A stretch of DNA of 64,000 nucleotides, from assembly GCF_030542105.1 (NCBI RefSeq), contig NZ_JAUOFB010000001.1:1302001-1366000 (forward strand), written 5' to 3'. Below, piece after piece: positions 27,749 to 36,497 of the stretch. Made by a program: the position numbers and the translations under genes. The first letter of the stretch is position 1, and each line of letters opens with the position of its first letter. The notes below the pieces were generated by a model. It was not told where the DNA came from. It ran no database searches and worked only from the letters and a program-made list of their open reading frames with translations. This DNA is from Hymenobacter sp. BT730. GTDB taxonomy: Bacteria > Bacteroidota > Bacteroidia > Cytophagales > Hymenobacteraceae.

Positions 27749-27778
27749 CATATATCAAGGAACACGCGGCACACGCAA
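27749..27778 (-). promoter_or_regulatory. Possible promoter for the structured RNA/EVE transcript
   Basis: On the minus strand TTG (27778-27776) and TATATG (27754-27749), 21 bases apart, resemble the Bacteroidetes -33/-7 layout. Transcription would start at about the first base of the long stem. The -7 box is only a partial match. Confidence 0.35.
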
Positions 27779-28094
27779 TTCACCAATAATCTTAACCGGA
27801 AACATACTTGCCACTATAGCGGCATTCCTGTTCTCAGTTGTAAGAGGCCGTAGCTCAGCAGGAAGTTGCATGGCAGATAAAAAATATTTTCCATGCTGGT
27901 AGATAAACTGCCTGATAGCACTTTTGTTAAAATAAATAACTGATCCTTTGTGTGTTGTAGTATTCAGAGGAGGTGTTATTTAGATAAAATAATATCCCTC
28001 AACGCGTTATAGCCGCTACATTTTGAGTAGCGGCCCGCGAAGGAATTCGAAAAATATGAGAAAAGGTGTGCTGAGCCTGAGGTGTCAGGCAGGC
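27779..28094. other. Gene-free AT-rich region
   Basis: No convincing gene is seen. It holds one GC-rich hairpin (around 28011-28033, stem GCCGCTA with TAGCGGC) without a T tract, and scattered AT-rich promoter-like stretches near 27930-27990. Confidence 0.4.
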
Positions 28095-28490
28095 CTATTC
28101 TATCCGGCGCACTTTCAGCAACTCAGGCTCTAACGACACAATTTCTAGTGTGTAATCAGGCTGAGTATGGTCGTCGAGGGAAATATGAAGCGTATTCTCC
28201 TTTACCGCCTGCCACTGACCTTTATGGCCTTCCAGCCCATCAGTGGGTGCAATATCAAACTGTGTAAATAAGCCATTGTGCTCAAACGCAAAGCCGGTAC
28301 GGCCCCGGGAGGGCGGGAAGGCATAGGTATTGGGCCGATAGACGTGAATGTTGCCCTGATCTTCTTCGTGCGCGTGCAGCCAGGTGCGCTCCAGTAGTTG
28401 CAGCTCGGGGTTGCCGTGACGCGGATCCGGGGCGCAGGTATTGGCCATCAGCAGCAGACAAAAGCACGAGAGCAGCAGGGAAAGGCGCAT
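28095..28490 (-). CDS. Small lipoprotein of a conserved Bacteroidetes family
   Basis: A 131-residue protein with a lipoprotein signal (RLSLLLSCFCLLLMANTC). The body has a lipocalin-like outline: LLERTWLHAHEE, VYRPNTYAFPPSRGRTGFAFEHNG, then a GQWQA strand and a C-terminal LLKVRRI strand. I recall similar VYRP...FPPSRGR...GFEF proteins from many Bacteroidetes, all without known function; this recollection is not checked. It stands alone, read away from polX across a 127-base gap. Confidence 0.75.
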   Translation of the reverse strand: MRLSLLLSCFCLLLMANTCAPDPRHGNPELQLLERTWLHAHEEDQGNIHVYRPNTYAFPPSRGRTGFAFEHNGLFTQFDIAPTDGLEGHKGQWQAVKENTLHISLDDHTQPDYTLEIVSLEPELLKVRRIE

Positions 28491-28617
28491 AGGGGAAGTA
28501 GGTAAGAACCAGGACCGGTAATACAGTACCTAAACGAAAGTACGACTTTGACAGCGGCTTTCCCGTACTTTTACAGCCCTCGGGTTTACCGTTTCATTTG
28601 TTTAGCCCTGCTTCTTC

Positions 28618-30369
28618 GTGGATAACCGTGCTCTTATTCGTGCTTTCCGACTGGCTGCCCAGCTCATGGAGCTGCACGACGAAAATCCTTTTAAGATTCG
28701 TGCCTACGAAGGCACGGCCACTGCCCTGGAGCAGCTTAGCTTTCCGGTAGCGGACTTAGAGCGCACCGGCCTGCCTGATCGTACCGGTCTCTCCAAAACT
28801 GCCGCGGCCCGAGTGGCCGAAATGCTGGATACCGGCTCGTTTGAGGAGCTTACGCGCCTGCTCAGTATCACACCTCCCGGCGTGGTAGAGCTGCTGAAGG
28901 TAAAAGGCATTGGCCCCAAAAAGATTCGGGCCCTGTGGCGCGAGCTGGGCATTGAAAGCCCGCAGCAGTTGCGCGAGGCCGCTGAGCGCGACGAGGTAAG
29001 CAAGCTGAAAGGCTTTGGCAAGAAAACCCAGGAGACCATCCTGGCCGCGCTGGAGTTTACCGAACAAAGCCAGGGCAAACTGCTCTACCCACAGGCCGAG
29101 CAGCTGGCCGATGAGCTGGCCACGCAGCTGCGCACAGCTCTGCATACGGAGCAGGTAGCAGTGGCCGGGGAAGTACGCCGCCGCTTGGAGATAGTGGAAA
29201 ATGTACTGCTGGTAGCGGCCACCGATAAGCCTTGGAAAGCCCACCAATTGCTCAACCAGCTGGATGGCCTGGTACCAGACCCGGCCCGTTCGGGGCCGTT
29301 TGCGTGGCGGGGTACTACCGCCGCTTCCGGCGTGCGCGTAGAAGTGCTGCTCACTTCCAAAGAAGATTTCACCAATCAGCTTTTCCTCCACTCGGCCGGT
29401 GAGGCTCACCTGACCGAAAGCTTGGCAGGTACGGTGCCCGGGCAGCCCGGTTCTTTGCGGCAGCTGCTGCATCGGGAGCGGTTTTACCAGGAAGCTGCGG
29501 TGTATGAAAAAGCTGGCCTGCAGTATGTAGAACCCGAAATGCGGGAAGGTTTAGGCGAATTGGCCTTGGCCAAAGAGCATAAGCTGCCCAAGCTTCTGGA
29601 GGAAACGGACCTGCGTGGCTCCCTGCACAACCACAGCACTTATTCCGACGGTGCCCACTCCTTGCGCGAAATGGCCACCTTCCTGCGCGATAAAGGCTAT
29701 GAGTACCTGGGTATCTGCGACCATTCGCAAGCGGCCCATTATGCCAATGGTCTCAACCCGGAGCGGGTGCGCCAGCAGCACCGCGAAATAGACCAGCTAA
29801 ACCAGGAGCTGGCACCATTCCGCATCTTCAAGGGTATTGAGAGTGACATTCTGAGCGACGGCGCCCTGGATTATCCGCCTACTGTGCTTAATACCTTCGA
29901 TTTCATTGTGGCCTCGGTGCACAGCAACCTGCGCATGGACGAGCAAAAAGCTACTACCCGCTTGCTGCGGGCCATTGAAAATCCCTACACCACCATGCTG
30001 GGCCACCCCACCGGCCGCCTGTTGCTGCGCCGCGAAGGATATCCTATCAACCATAAAGCTGTTATTGACGCATGCGCCGCGCATGGGGTGATTATCGAAA
30101 TCAACTCTAACCCCTGGCGGCTGGACCTAGACTGGCGCTGGGTGCACTATGCGCTGGAAAAAGGCGTGCAGCTCAGCATCAACCCCGATGCCCACCACAC
30201 CGATGGCTACGCTGATATGCGCTATGGTGTGCTGATGGGCCGCAAGGGCGGGCTCACCAAGGAAATGACTTTCAATGCGAAATCAGTGGATGAAGTAGCG
30301 GCTTACTTCGACAAGCGCAAGGCCGGCATTAAGGCACCGCTGGAGTTCAAGGATTCTTTGTTTGGGTAG
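28618..30369 (+). CDS. polX: PolX-family protein: HhH, degenerate polymerase domain, PHP phosphoesterase
   Basis: This 583-residue protein has the layout of bacterial PolX. The GTG start is chosen because MDNRALIRAFRLAAQLMELH is the standard PolX N-terminus. Helix-hairpin-helix modules lie at about 90-150, the polymerase beta-like domain at about 160-310, and a PHP domain at about 330-575. The PHP ligands look intact (LHNHSTYSDGAH with His337 and His339; GICDHSQ; GIESDIL; SVHSN; GHPTGR; NPDAHH). The polymerase site does not: where active PolX has D-I-D after the RR..E motif, this protein has Asn195-Val-Leu197, and the third Asp is Glu242. It is probably a 3'-5' nuclease or phosphoesterase without DNA synthesis. 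A GT9 gene follows 4 bases after the stop codon. Confidence 0.9.
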   Translation: MDNRALIRAFRLAAQLMELHDENPFKIRAYEGTATALEQLSFPVADLERTGLPDRTGLSKTAAARVAEMLDTGSFEELTRLLSITPPGVVELLKVKGIGPKKIRALWRELGIESPQQLREAAERDEVSKLKGFGKKTQETILAALEFTEQSQGKLLYPQAEQLADELATQLRTALHTEQVAVAGEVRRRLEIVENVLLVAATDKPWKAHQLLNQLDGLVPDPARSGPFAWRGTTAASGVRVEVLLTSKEDFTNQLFLHSAGEAHLTESLAGTVPGQPGSLRQLLHRERFYQEAAVYEKAGLQYVEPEMREGLGELALAKEHKLPKLLEETDLRGSLHNHSTYSDGAHSLREMATFLRDKGYEYLGICDHSQAAHYANGLNPERVRQQHREIDQLNQELAPFRIFKGIESDILSDGALDYPPTVLNTFDFIVASVHSNLRMDEQKATTRLLRAIENPYTTMLGHPTGRLLLRREGYPINHKAVIDACAAHGVIIEINSNPWRLDLDWRWVHYALEKGVQLSINPDAHHTDGYADMRYGVLMGRKGGLTKEMTFNAKSVDEVAAYFDKRKAGIKAPLEFKDSLFG

Positions 30370-30373
30370 GCAC

Positions 30374-31387
30374 ATGAAAATCCTGGTGCTGCGCTTCTCG
30401 TCCATCGGGGATATTGTGCTTACCACGCCCGTAGTGCGGGCGCTAAAGCAGCAGATACCCGGGGCGCAGGTGCATTTCGCTACCAAGCCCGGCTACCGCA
30501 GCCTTTTGGAAGCAAACCCTTATATAGATAAGGCCCATTACCTGGCCGGCTCTCTCCGGGCGCTGGTGCAGGAGCTGCGCGCCGAGCAGTTTGATTTCAT
30601 AGTAGACCTGCACAATAATCTGCGCACCAGCCTTATTAAGCTGCAGTTGGGCGTAAAATCATCGGCTTTTGATAAGCTGAACGGGCGTAAATGGCTGCTG
30701 GTTAACCTGAAAATCGACACCATGCCCGCGGTCCATATCGTGGACCGTTACCTGGCGGCGGCGGCCCCACTAGGCGTACAGGATGATGGGCGGGGGCTGG
30801 ATTACTTTATTCCAGCTGATGCTGAGGTAAGCCTGACTACGCTCCCGGCTGCCTATCAGCGAGGCTATGTTGCTTTTGCTATTGGGGCGCAGCACGCTAC
30901 CAAGCGCCTGCCGGTAGAGCGGATTATTGAGCTTTGTGCGCTACTGAATCAGCCGGTTATCTTATTGGGTGGCCCTGAGGATGCCAGCAATGGGCAACTT
31001 GTAGAAAAACATTTTGCTTCTCTGCAACAAGACCAAAGCCAGGTGCAAATCCTGAATGCCTGCGGCAGATACTCGCTTAACCAGTCGGCTTCGCTGGTAC
31101 GGCAGGCACAGTTTGTTATTAGTCATGATACTGGGCTGATGCACATTGCAGCCGCTTTTCAGAAGGAGATTTACAGCGTTTGGGGTAACACGGTGCCAGC
31201 CTTTGGCATGTACCCATACCGTACTCCTTTTCATGTGCTGGAAGTGCAGGGGCTGGACTGCCGGCCATGCTCCAAAATCGGGTATGAAAAGTGCCCGCGT
31301 GGCCACTTCAAGTGCATGCGCGATATTCGGTTTGAGCTTTATTTCCCGCCGCTGGCCACCAACCCTACCAATACTCCGGGAAATTGA
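30374..31387 (+). CDS. Glycosyltransferase family 9 protein (second copy)
   Basis: A 337-residue protein. The ATG at 30374, 4 bases after the polX stop, gives KILVLRFSSIGDIVLTTPVV, the exact family N-terminus. A longer frame would need a TTG start inside polX. The C-terminal domain has VISHDTGLMHIAAAFQKEIYSVWG and the Cys motif CRPCSKIGYEKCP followed by HFKC. Like the protein at 20512-21564 it should transfer a sugar to the LPS core or a related glycan. The tight spacing to polX suggests translational coupling, without an obvious functional link. Confidence 0.92.
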   Translation: MKILVLRFSSIGDIVLTTPVVRALKQQIPGAQVHFATKPGYRSLLEANPYIDKAHYLAGSLRALVQELRAEQFDFIVDLHNNLRTSLIKLQLGVKSSAFDKLNGRKWLLVNLKIDTMPAVHIVDRYLAAAAPLGVQDDGRGLDYFIPADAEVSLTTLPAAYQRGYVAFAIGAQHATKRLPVERIIELCALLNQPVILLGGPEDASNGQLVEKHFASLQQDQSQVQILNACGRYSLNQSASLVRQAQFVISHDTGLMHIAAAFQKEIYSVWGNTVPAFGMYPYRTPFHVLEVQGLDCRPCSKIGYEKCPRGHFKCMRDIRFELYFPPLATNPTNTPGN

Positions 31388-31458
31388 CTGGTTAGTAAGG
31401 GTGCCGGCTGTGAAGTGAAAAACTGCTAACTTCAGCAGGGTACTTTATTTCTTCTCTC

Positions 31459-31770
31459 ATGGCTGCACAACACTACGATACCGTCACGCAGGCCGTGCGC
31501 GACCTGCAGAAACGGGGCTACCAACTGGATTTCAATATCCAGGATGGGCACTTGGTTTGCTCTGGGTTAAATCTGCGGCTGCATCCGGAACAGTTTCACG
31601 TCCGGGAGTTTCATCGTTTTGAAGGCACTTCCGACCCCGGTGATGAAGACGTAGTGTATGCTATTGAATCAGAAGAAGGGTACAAAGGATTACTGGTAAG
31701 TGCTTTTGGGCCCTATTCAGAGCCGGAGAATGATTCTTTAATGCGCAAACTGCAGATGCCCCGTGTCTAA
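31459..31770 (+). CDS. Small conserved protein, often labelled 'phosphoribosylpyrophosphate synthetase'
   Basis: A 103-residue cytoplasmic protein (YDTVTQAVRDLQKRGYQLDFNI, FHVREFHRFEGTSDPGDEDVVYAIES, SAFGPYSEP). Bacteroidetes genomes carry many close relatives that databases often call phosphoribosylpyrophosphate synthetase. At about a third of the length of a real PRPP synthetase, and without the PRPP-binding loop or ATP-binding motifs, that label looks wrong. The true function is unknown. Its stop codon overlaps the GTG start of the osmC-like gene by 8 bases, so the two are translated together. Confidence 0.85.
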   Translation: MAAQHYDTVTQAVRDLQKRGYQLDFNIQDGHLVCSGLNLRLHPEQFHVREFHRFEGTSDPGDEDVVYAIESEEGYKGLLVSAFGPYSEPENDSLMRKLQMPRV

Positions 31771-32287
31771 GCTTCCACTCATTACCCCGCCCGAATACAC
31801 AGTACTGGTACACGTAGGGGCCTCCGCATTGCTGGCGGATGTGCGCGCCGGGAAACACACTTTTTTTGTAGATGAGCCGGTAGAAGTAGGCGGGGAAGAC
31901 AAAGGCCCCACGCCCTATGATATGCTGTTATCAGCGCTGGGCACCTGTACGGCTATTACACTGCGTCTGTATGCTAAAAATAAGCAGTGGCCCTTAGAAG
32001 CCATTGAAGTGCGCCTGCGCCATCAGCGCGTGCATGAGCAGGACTGTGAGCACAGCGAGGAGCCCGGCTATATGCTGGATGAAGTGCATAAAGAGCTTCG
32101 GCTGCTGGGGCCACTCACTACCGAGCAACGCCAACGCCTGCACCTGGTTTCCGAAAAGTGTCCTGTGCAGAAAACCCTCACCAGCGGTACCCTACGCATT
32201 ATAACTACCATTCTGAATGGGAATTTAGATAATAGTGTGGCGCCGTCAGCTCATGCATCTGTCTCCGAAACATCCACTACCCTTTAA
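31763..32287 (+). CDS. OsmC family protein (peroxide reductase-like)
   Basis: A 174-residue protein of the OsmC/Ohr fold. The N-terminal strands include FFVDEPVEVGGEDKGPTPYDMLLSALGTCTAITLRLYAKNK, with the first active cysteine in GTCTA. The second cysteine lies in SEKCPVQKTL, as expected for the pair that reduces organic hydroperoxides. The extra C-terminal residues (about 153-174) are not conserved. The GTG start overlaps the preceding small gene by 8 bases. The next gene downstream encodes a zinc-finger protein, so the three form a short operon. Confidence 0.93.
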   Translation: MSKLPLITPPEYTVLVHVGASALLADVRAGKHTFFVDEPVEVGGEDKGPTPYDMLLSALGTCTAITLRLYAKNKQWPLEAIEVRLRHQRVHEQDCEHSEEPGYMLDEVHKELRLLGPLTTEQRQRLHLVSEKCPVQKTLTSGTLRIITTILNGNLDNSVAPSAHASVSETSTTL

Positions 32288-32299
32288 TTCTTGCTAACC

Positions 32300-32563
32300 A
32301 TGGCTCTCTGCACGCATCTTGCCGAACTGCAAGCGCTGGTTCCGGCCAGTAAGTACGCTTGTGCGGAGTGCCTGGCGCTGGGTGATAAGTGGGTACATCT
32401 GCGCGTTTGCCAGACCTGCGGCCATGTCGGCTGTTGCGACTCTTCCAAAAACAAGCACGCTACCAAGCATTTCCACGCTACACAGCACCCGGTGGTCATT
32501 TCGGCTGAGCCCGGTGAGCAATGGGCCTGGTGCTACAAGGACGAGCAGATGGCCGAATACTAA
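32300..32563 (+). CDS. UBP-type zinc finger protein
   Basis: An 87-residue protein that is a single UBP/ZnF-UBP domain. The ATG at 32300 gives ALCTHLAELQALVPASKYAC; the Cys and His ligands are seen in CTHL, CAEC, CQTCGHVGCCDSSKNKHATKHFHATQHPV, followed by WAWCYKDEQMAEY. In eukaryotes this domain binds the free C-terminus of ubiquitin; bacterial stand-alone versions are common and their ligand is unknown. It ends inside a 35-bp bidirectional terminator shared with serS. Confidence 0.93.
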   Translation: MALCTHLAELQALVPASKYACAECLALGDKWVHLRVCQTCGHVGCCDSSKNKHATKHFHATQHPVVISAEPGEQWAWCYKDEQMAEY

Positions 32564-32636
32564 CGCTACCCATTAAAGCCAAAGGCGCTGCTATCAACGG
32601 GTAGCAGCGCCTTTGGCTTTAATGGGTAGCGTTAGT
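32559..32636. terminator. Very long perfect bidirectional hairpin between the zinc-finger gene and serS
   Basis: A perfect 35-bp stem (32559-32593 with 32602-32636) closes an 8-base loop. It contains the stop codon of the zinc-finger gene and ends one base before the serS stop codon. Confidence 0.85.
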
Positions 32637-33911
32637 CTAGCCAATCTGGCTGAAGCCGCAATAGCTATGCAGCACGGCCGGCAGCTTAATACCGGCGTCC
32701 GTTTGGTTGTTCTCCAGCAGGGCCGCTACAATGCGAGGCAAGGCCAGTGCTGAGCCGTTGAGTGTGTGCAGGAGCTGCATTTTACCGTTTTCGGCGCGGT
32801 AACGCAGCTTCAGGCGGTTAGCCTGGTAGGTTTCAAAGTTTGAGGCCGAACTTACCTCCAGCCAACGCTGCTGGGCGGCACTCCACACTTCCAGGTCGTA
32901 GGTGAGGGCCGAGGTAAAGCCCATGTCGCCGCCGCAGAGGCGCAGCACGCGGTAGGGGAGCTCCAGCTTCTGCAGCAGGCCTTCAATGTGCGCCAGCATC
33001 TCTTCCAGAATGGCGTAGCTCTGGTCGGGGTGAGCAATCTGTACTATTTCCACCTTATCGAACTGATGCAGGCGGTTAAGGCCACGCACGTGGGCGCCCC
33101 AGGAGCCGGCCTCGCGGCGGAAGCAAGGCGTATAGCCCGCATTCCGAATGGGCAGGCGTTCCGCGGCCACAATTTCGTCGCGGTAGAGGTTGGTAATGGG
33201 CACCTCCGCCGTCGGAATCAGGTACAGGTCATCAGCTGTAGCATGGTACATCTGGCCTTCCTTATCGGGTAGCTGGCCGGTACCGTAACCGGAAGCCTCA
33301 TTTACCAGAATAGGCGGCTGAATCTCCGTGTAGCCGGCTTCGCGGGCTTCGTCCAGAAAAAAGTTGATGAGGGCGCGTTGCAAACGCGCACCCTGCCCTT
33401 TGTACACCGGAAAGCCGGCGCCAGTAATTTTATTCCCCAGTGCAAAATCAATGATGTCGTACTGCTCAATCAGCTCCCAGTGGGGCTTGGCAGTGGCGGG
33501 CAGCTCGGGCTTCTGGCCCACTTCGCGCAGCACTTCGTTATCATCGGCTGATCGGCCTTCGGGCACGCTGCTGTGGGGCAGGTTGGGCAGCTTATACAGG
33601 ATTTGCTGCAGCTCTTTTTCTACTTCGGCCAGCTCCTCGCTGTGAGCTTTGGTTTGCTGCTTAAGCTCGGCAGTGCGGGCTTTTAGGGTTTCGGCCTCCG
33701 CTTTGTTGCCAGCCTTCATCAGACCCCCGATCTGCCGCGCCAGCTCGTTGGCCTCGGCCTGCGCTTGGTCGTGGCCGGTTTGCAGGTCCTTGCGGCGCTG
33801 ATCCAGCGAGAGGATGGCCTGCACATCGGCTTCGGCGGTTTTATAATGTTTTTTAGCCAGTCCGGCCAGCACCATATCAGTGTGCTCTTTCAGAACGGAA
33901 ACTTGCAGCAT
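32637..33911 (-). CDS. serS: Seryl-tRNA synthetase
   Basis: This 424-residue protein has the standard architecture: an N-terminal antiparallel coiled coil (about residues 30-105, rich in Glu, Lys and Gln) that grips the long variable arm of tRNA-Ser, then the class II catalytic core. Motif 2 is FRREAGSWGAHVRGLNRLHQF and motif 3 lies near LNGSALALPRIVAALLENNQ. The C-terminus ends with a short conserved tail. It charges tRNA-Ser in the cytoplasm. The gene is read away from rho across a 401-base region. Confidence 0.97.
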   Translation of the reverse strand: MLQVSVLKEHTDMVLAGLAKKHYKTAEADVQAILSLDQRRKDLQTGHDQAQAEANELARQIGGLMKAGNKAEAETLKARTAELKQQTKAHSEELAEVEKELQQILYKLPNLPHSSVPEGRSADDNEVLREVGQKPELPATAKPHWELIEQYDIIDFALGNKITGAGFPVYKGQGARLQRALINFFLDEAREAGYTEIQPPILVNEASGYGTGQLPDKEGQMYHATADDLYLIPTAEVPITNLYRDEIVAAERLPIRNAGYTPCFRREAGSWGAHVRGLNRLHQFDKVEIVQIAHPDQSYAILEEMLAHIEGLLQKLELPYRVLRLCGGDMGFTSALTYDLEVWSAAQQRWLEVSSASNFETYQANRLKLRYRAENGKMQLLHTLNGSALALPRIVAALLENNQTDAGIKLPAVLHSYCGFSQIG

Positions 33912-34312
33912 AAGGCAGAAAACGCGAATTGGAACAGAACAAAAGTAGGGAGAACAACCGGATACGCGGACTTTTCCTTATCTTCCCATAGGAGTAGGCC
34001 GCCGTCTGTTCTGCTTATCAATAGAGAAGGCAAGAATAGGGGCTAAAATTCCGATATCCAATTTGGTAGTTCAAGCGTATTACGCTAACATTGCGCTAAT
34101 AAGCCGGTAGCTGATGCCGGGCCCGCGGGTGCTTTTTTGCTGTGCGTACGGCCCGTTTTTTGCCAGCGCCTTCCCGTTTATCAAGTCCACCCTTCGTTTA
34201 GACTTTCCAGTAGTTGCGCGCCGTCTCACGGCCGGCCGTTGGTGCCTCCGATTGGTTTGTGCTGTCCGGTTCACCACGTTGCGCCGCGCGTTTCCCCCTT
34301 CCAGTTTACTCT
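33912..34312. other. Intergenic region between divergent serS and rho
   Basis: A 401-base stretch without a supported gene. It must hold both promoters and a long rho leader. An 11-base palindrome (GCGTATTACGC, 34075-34085) lies near the middle. A T-rich run (34131-34137) follows a GC-rich block at 34114-34130, and a second T run is at 34155-34160; these could be weak attenuator-like sites, but I do not find a clean stem. rho is often autoregulated in bacteria. Confidence 0.35.
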
Positions 34313-36361
34313 ATGTACACTATTGACGAGTTAAAAGACCGCCTGCTTTCTGAGCTTAAAGAAATTGCTGAAGAGTTGAAAGTTGGAAACTTTAAGAAGC
34401 TCAGCAAGCAGGATCTTGTCTATAAGATTCTAGACCAGCAAGCGGTAACCCCGCTGGAGCAGCTTCCACAAAAGACCAAGCCGCTCAGCCAGAAAGAAAG
34501 CAAAAAGGCACCTGCAGTGGTAGCTGAAACCGTAGCAGATGCCCCGGTAGCACTTGCGCCTGTAGAAGCGCCGGCTGTAGAGGCAGTTTCCGGCACGGAA
34601 TCTACCAATGAGGCAACTGAAATTGACACTAATGTCCGCCCCATTAAGCCCTACCAGCGGCCGGAGCGTCGTGCTCGTGGACAGGAGCGGGCCCCGCGCG
34701 GCGTTCAGGCCATTAATGGCGAACTGGTGCCCGTAGATGCGGTTCCGGTAGATGTTCCGGCAGCCGTGGTATTACCGGAAGCGCCCGCCGTAATGCCAGA
34801 TCCTGTAGCGCCGGCCATAGAAACAGTAGAAGCTCCGGTGGTAGCGTCCGTAGCACCGGCAATACCGGAAATTCCGATGCCTTCTCCGGGAGCGGTAATT
34901 ATTCCCCAGCCTGGCCGCAGCGACCGACTGCGCGATGCTCCCCGCGACCGTGACCGGGGGCGCGACCAGCAGCAAGGGCCCCGCGAGTTCCGGACGGATG
35001 CTCCGCGCGGAGAATTCTCCCGCGACCAGCAGCGTCCATTGCGCGACGACCAACAACGCCCTCTGCGTGACGACCAGCAGCCACGTCCTCTGCGTGACCG
35101 GGAACAGCGTGACCAGCAGCGCCGCGAAGATCGGTTTGCCCGCGACCAGCAACGTCGTGAGGAGCGCAACCGCCCGGTAGGTGACGTGGCGGCTCAGGGG
35201 CAGAACCCTGGCCAGAACCAGCCGCAGCGCACTCGTCCTGATTTCGATATTACTATTCCGGGAGAAGGTACCTTGGAAATGATGCCTGATGGCGGCTACG
35301 GCTTCCTGCGCAGCCCTTTCTATAACTACCTCGCCTCTCCTGATGATATTTATGTGGCTCCTCAGCAGGTAAAGCAATTTGCCCTGAAGGCCGGCGATAC
35401 GGTGAAATGTACCATTCGCCCACCCCGTGAAGGGGAGAAATACTACGCTCTGGTAAGTGTAGAGCTGGTCAATGGCCGCACGGTAGAAGAAGTTCGGGAC
35501 CGGGTGCCATTCAACCATCTCACGCCGCTTTTCGCCGAACAGCGGTTGAAGCTCTCCACCAAATCGTCGCAGTACAGCACTCGTATTCTGGATTTGTTTG
35601 CCCCCATTGGTAAAGGGCAGCGGGGATTGATAGTAGCCCAGCCTAAAACCGGTAAAACGGTATTGCTGCAGGAAATAGCCAACGCCATTTCTGAAAATCA
35701 TCCGGAGGTGTACCTCATCATTCTTTTGATTGATGAACGCCCGGAAGAAGTAACGGATATGGCCCGCTCGGTAAAAGCGGAAGTGCTCAGCTCTACCTTC
35801 GACGAAACCGCCGACCGGCACGTGAAAATTGCCAGTATTGCGTTGGATAAGGCCAAGCGTCTGGTAGAATGCGGCCACGACGTGGTGATTCTGCTGGACT
35901 CTATTACTCGTCTGGCCCGTGCTTATAACACGGTGCAGCCCGCTTCCGGAAAGATTCTCTCGGGTGGTGTAGACGCTAATGCCCTGCACAAGCCCAAGCG
36001 CTTCTTTGGTGCGGCCCGTAACGTGGAAGATGGCGGCTCGCTCACCATTATTGCTACGGCGCTGATTGATACCGGCTCCAAAATGGATGAGGTAATCTTT
36101 GAGGAATTCAAAGGCACCGGCAACATGGAACTGCAGCTGGACCGCAAGCTGGCCAACCGCCGTATTTTCCCTGCTATCGACGTCCCCGCTTCCGGCACCC
36201 GCCGCGAAGACCTGCTGATGAGCAAAGACGAACTCAGCCGCATCTGGGTACTGCGCAAGTTTATGTCGGACATGACGCCGGCCGAGGCTATGGAGTTCTT
36301 AAAAGACCGTATGAAAGGCACCCGTGACAACGACGAGTTCCTGGTTTCGATGAATGGCTAA
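34313..36361 (+). CDS. rho: Transcription termination factor Rho with a large disordered insertion
   Basis: A 682-residue protein, well above the ~420 of E. coli Rho. The ATG at 34313 begins the Rho N-terminal helical domain ([22 protein letters not shown] onward, about 1-45). Residues about 45-309 are low complexity: Ala/Pro/Val/Glu-rich first, then a block of Arg, Asp and Gln (about 202-287) with repeats of the type RPLRDDQQ. The RNA-binding cold-shock domain starts at [22 protein letters not shown] (about 312). The ATPase part has Walker A AQPKTGKT and Walker [17 protein letters not shown]. It is a ring-shaped RNA helicase that terminates transcription. Bacteroidetes Rho insertions are reported to drive phase separation. 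It ends at a strong hairpin. Confidence 0.96.
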   Translation: MYTIDELKDRLLSELKEIAEELKVGNFKKLSKQDLVYKILDQQAVTPLEQLPQKTKPLSQKESKKAPAVVAETVADAPVALAPVEAPAVEAVSGTESTNEATEIDTNVRPIKPYQRPERRARGQERAPRGVQAINGELVPVDAVPVDVPAAVVLPEAPAVMPDPVAPAIETVEAPVVASVAPAIPEIPMPSPGAVIIPQPGRSDRLRDAPRDRDRGRDQQQGPREFRTDAPRGEFSRDQQRPLRDDQQRPLRDDQQPRPLRDREQRDQQRREDRFARDQQRREERNRPVGDVAAQGQNPGQNQPQRTRPDFDITIPGEGTLEMMPDGGYGFLRSPFYNYLASPDDIYVAPQQVKQFALKAGDTVKCTIRPPREGEKYYALVSVELVNGRTVEEVRDRVPFNHLTPLFAEQRLKLSTKSSQYSTRILDLFAPIGKGQRGLIVAQPKTGKTVLLQEIANAISENHPEVYLIILLIDERPEEVTDMARSVKAEVLSSTFDETADRHVKIASIALDKAKRLVECGHDVVILLDSITRLARAYNTVQPASGKILSGGVDANALHKPKRFFGAARNVEDGGSLTIIATALIDTGSKMDEVIFEEFKGTGNMELQLDRKLANRRIFPAIDVPASGTRREDLLMSKDELSRIWVLRKFMSDMTPAEAMEFLKDRMKGTRDNDEFLVSMNG

Positions 36362-36374
36362 AAGTAGATTCTGG

Positions 36375-36427
36375 TAGTACAGTAAAGGGCCCGGATGCTA
36401 GCATTCCGGGCCCTTTACTGTACTACG
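36375..36427 (+). terminator. Hairpin terminator after rho
   Basis: A perfect 22-bp stem (36375-36396 with 36406-36427) closes a 9-base loop, 13 bases after the rho stop codon. No long T tract follows. Confidence 0.75.
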
Positions 36428-36497
36428 TATCGTATAAAATGCTCCGCTACTACTTATTCTGAGTGGTAGCGTTTAGCTCACTTAGAATCCCCATCAA

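Noticed and set aside
27678..27902. 74-codon open frame between the EVE gene and the small lipoprotein gene
   Set aside because: Overlaps the structured RNA segment, no domain, no signal, no conserved context.
27848..27925. Possible tRNA (GTAGCTCAG-like D-arm sequence)
   Set aside because: No matching anticodon stem, T arm or acceptor stem could be drawn on either strand.
34114..34326. 70-codon frame in the rho leader, overlapping the rho start
   Set aside because: A leader peptide is conceivable, but there is no ribosome-binding or codon evidence and the translation looks random.
34772..35989. 405-codon open frame opposite rho
   Set aside because: Covers the repetitive part of rho in antisense; composition mirrors the rho repeats.
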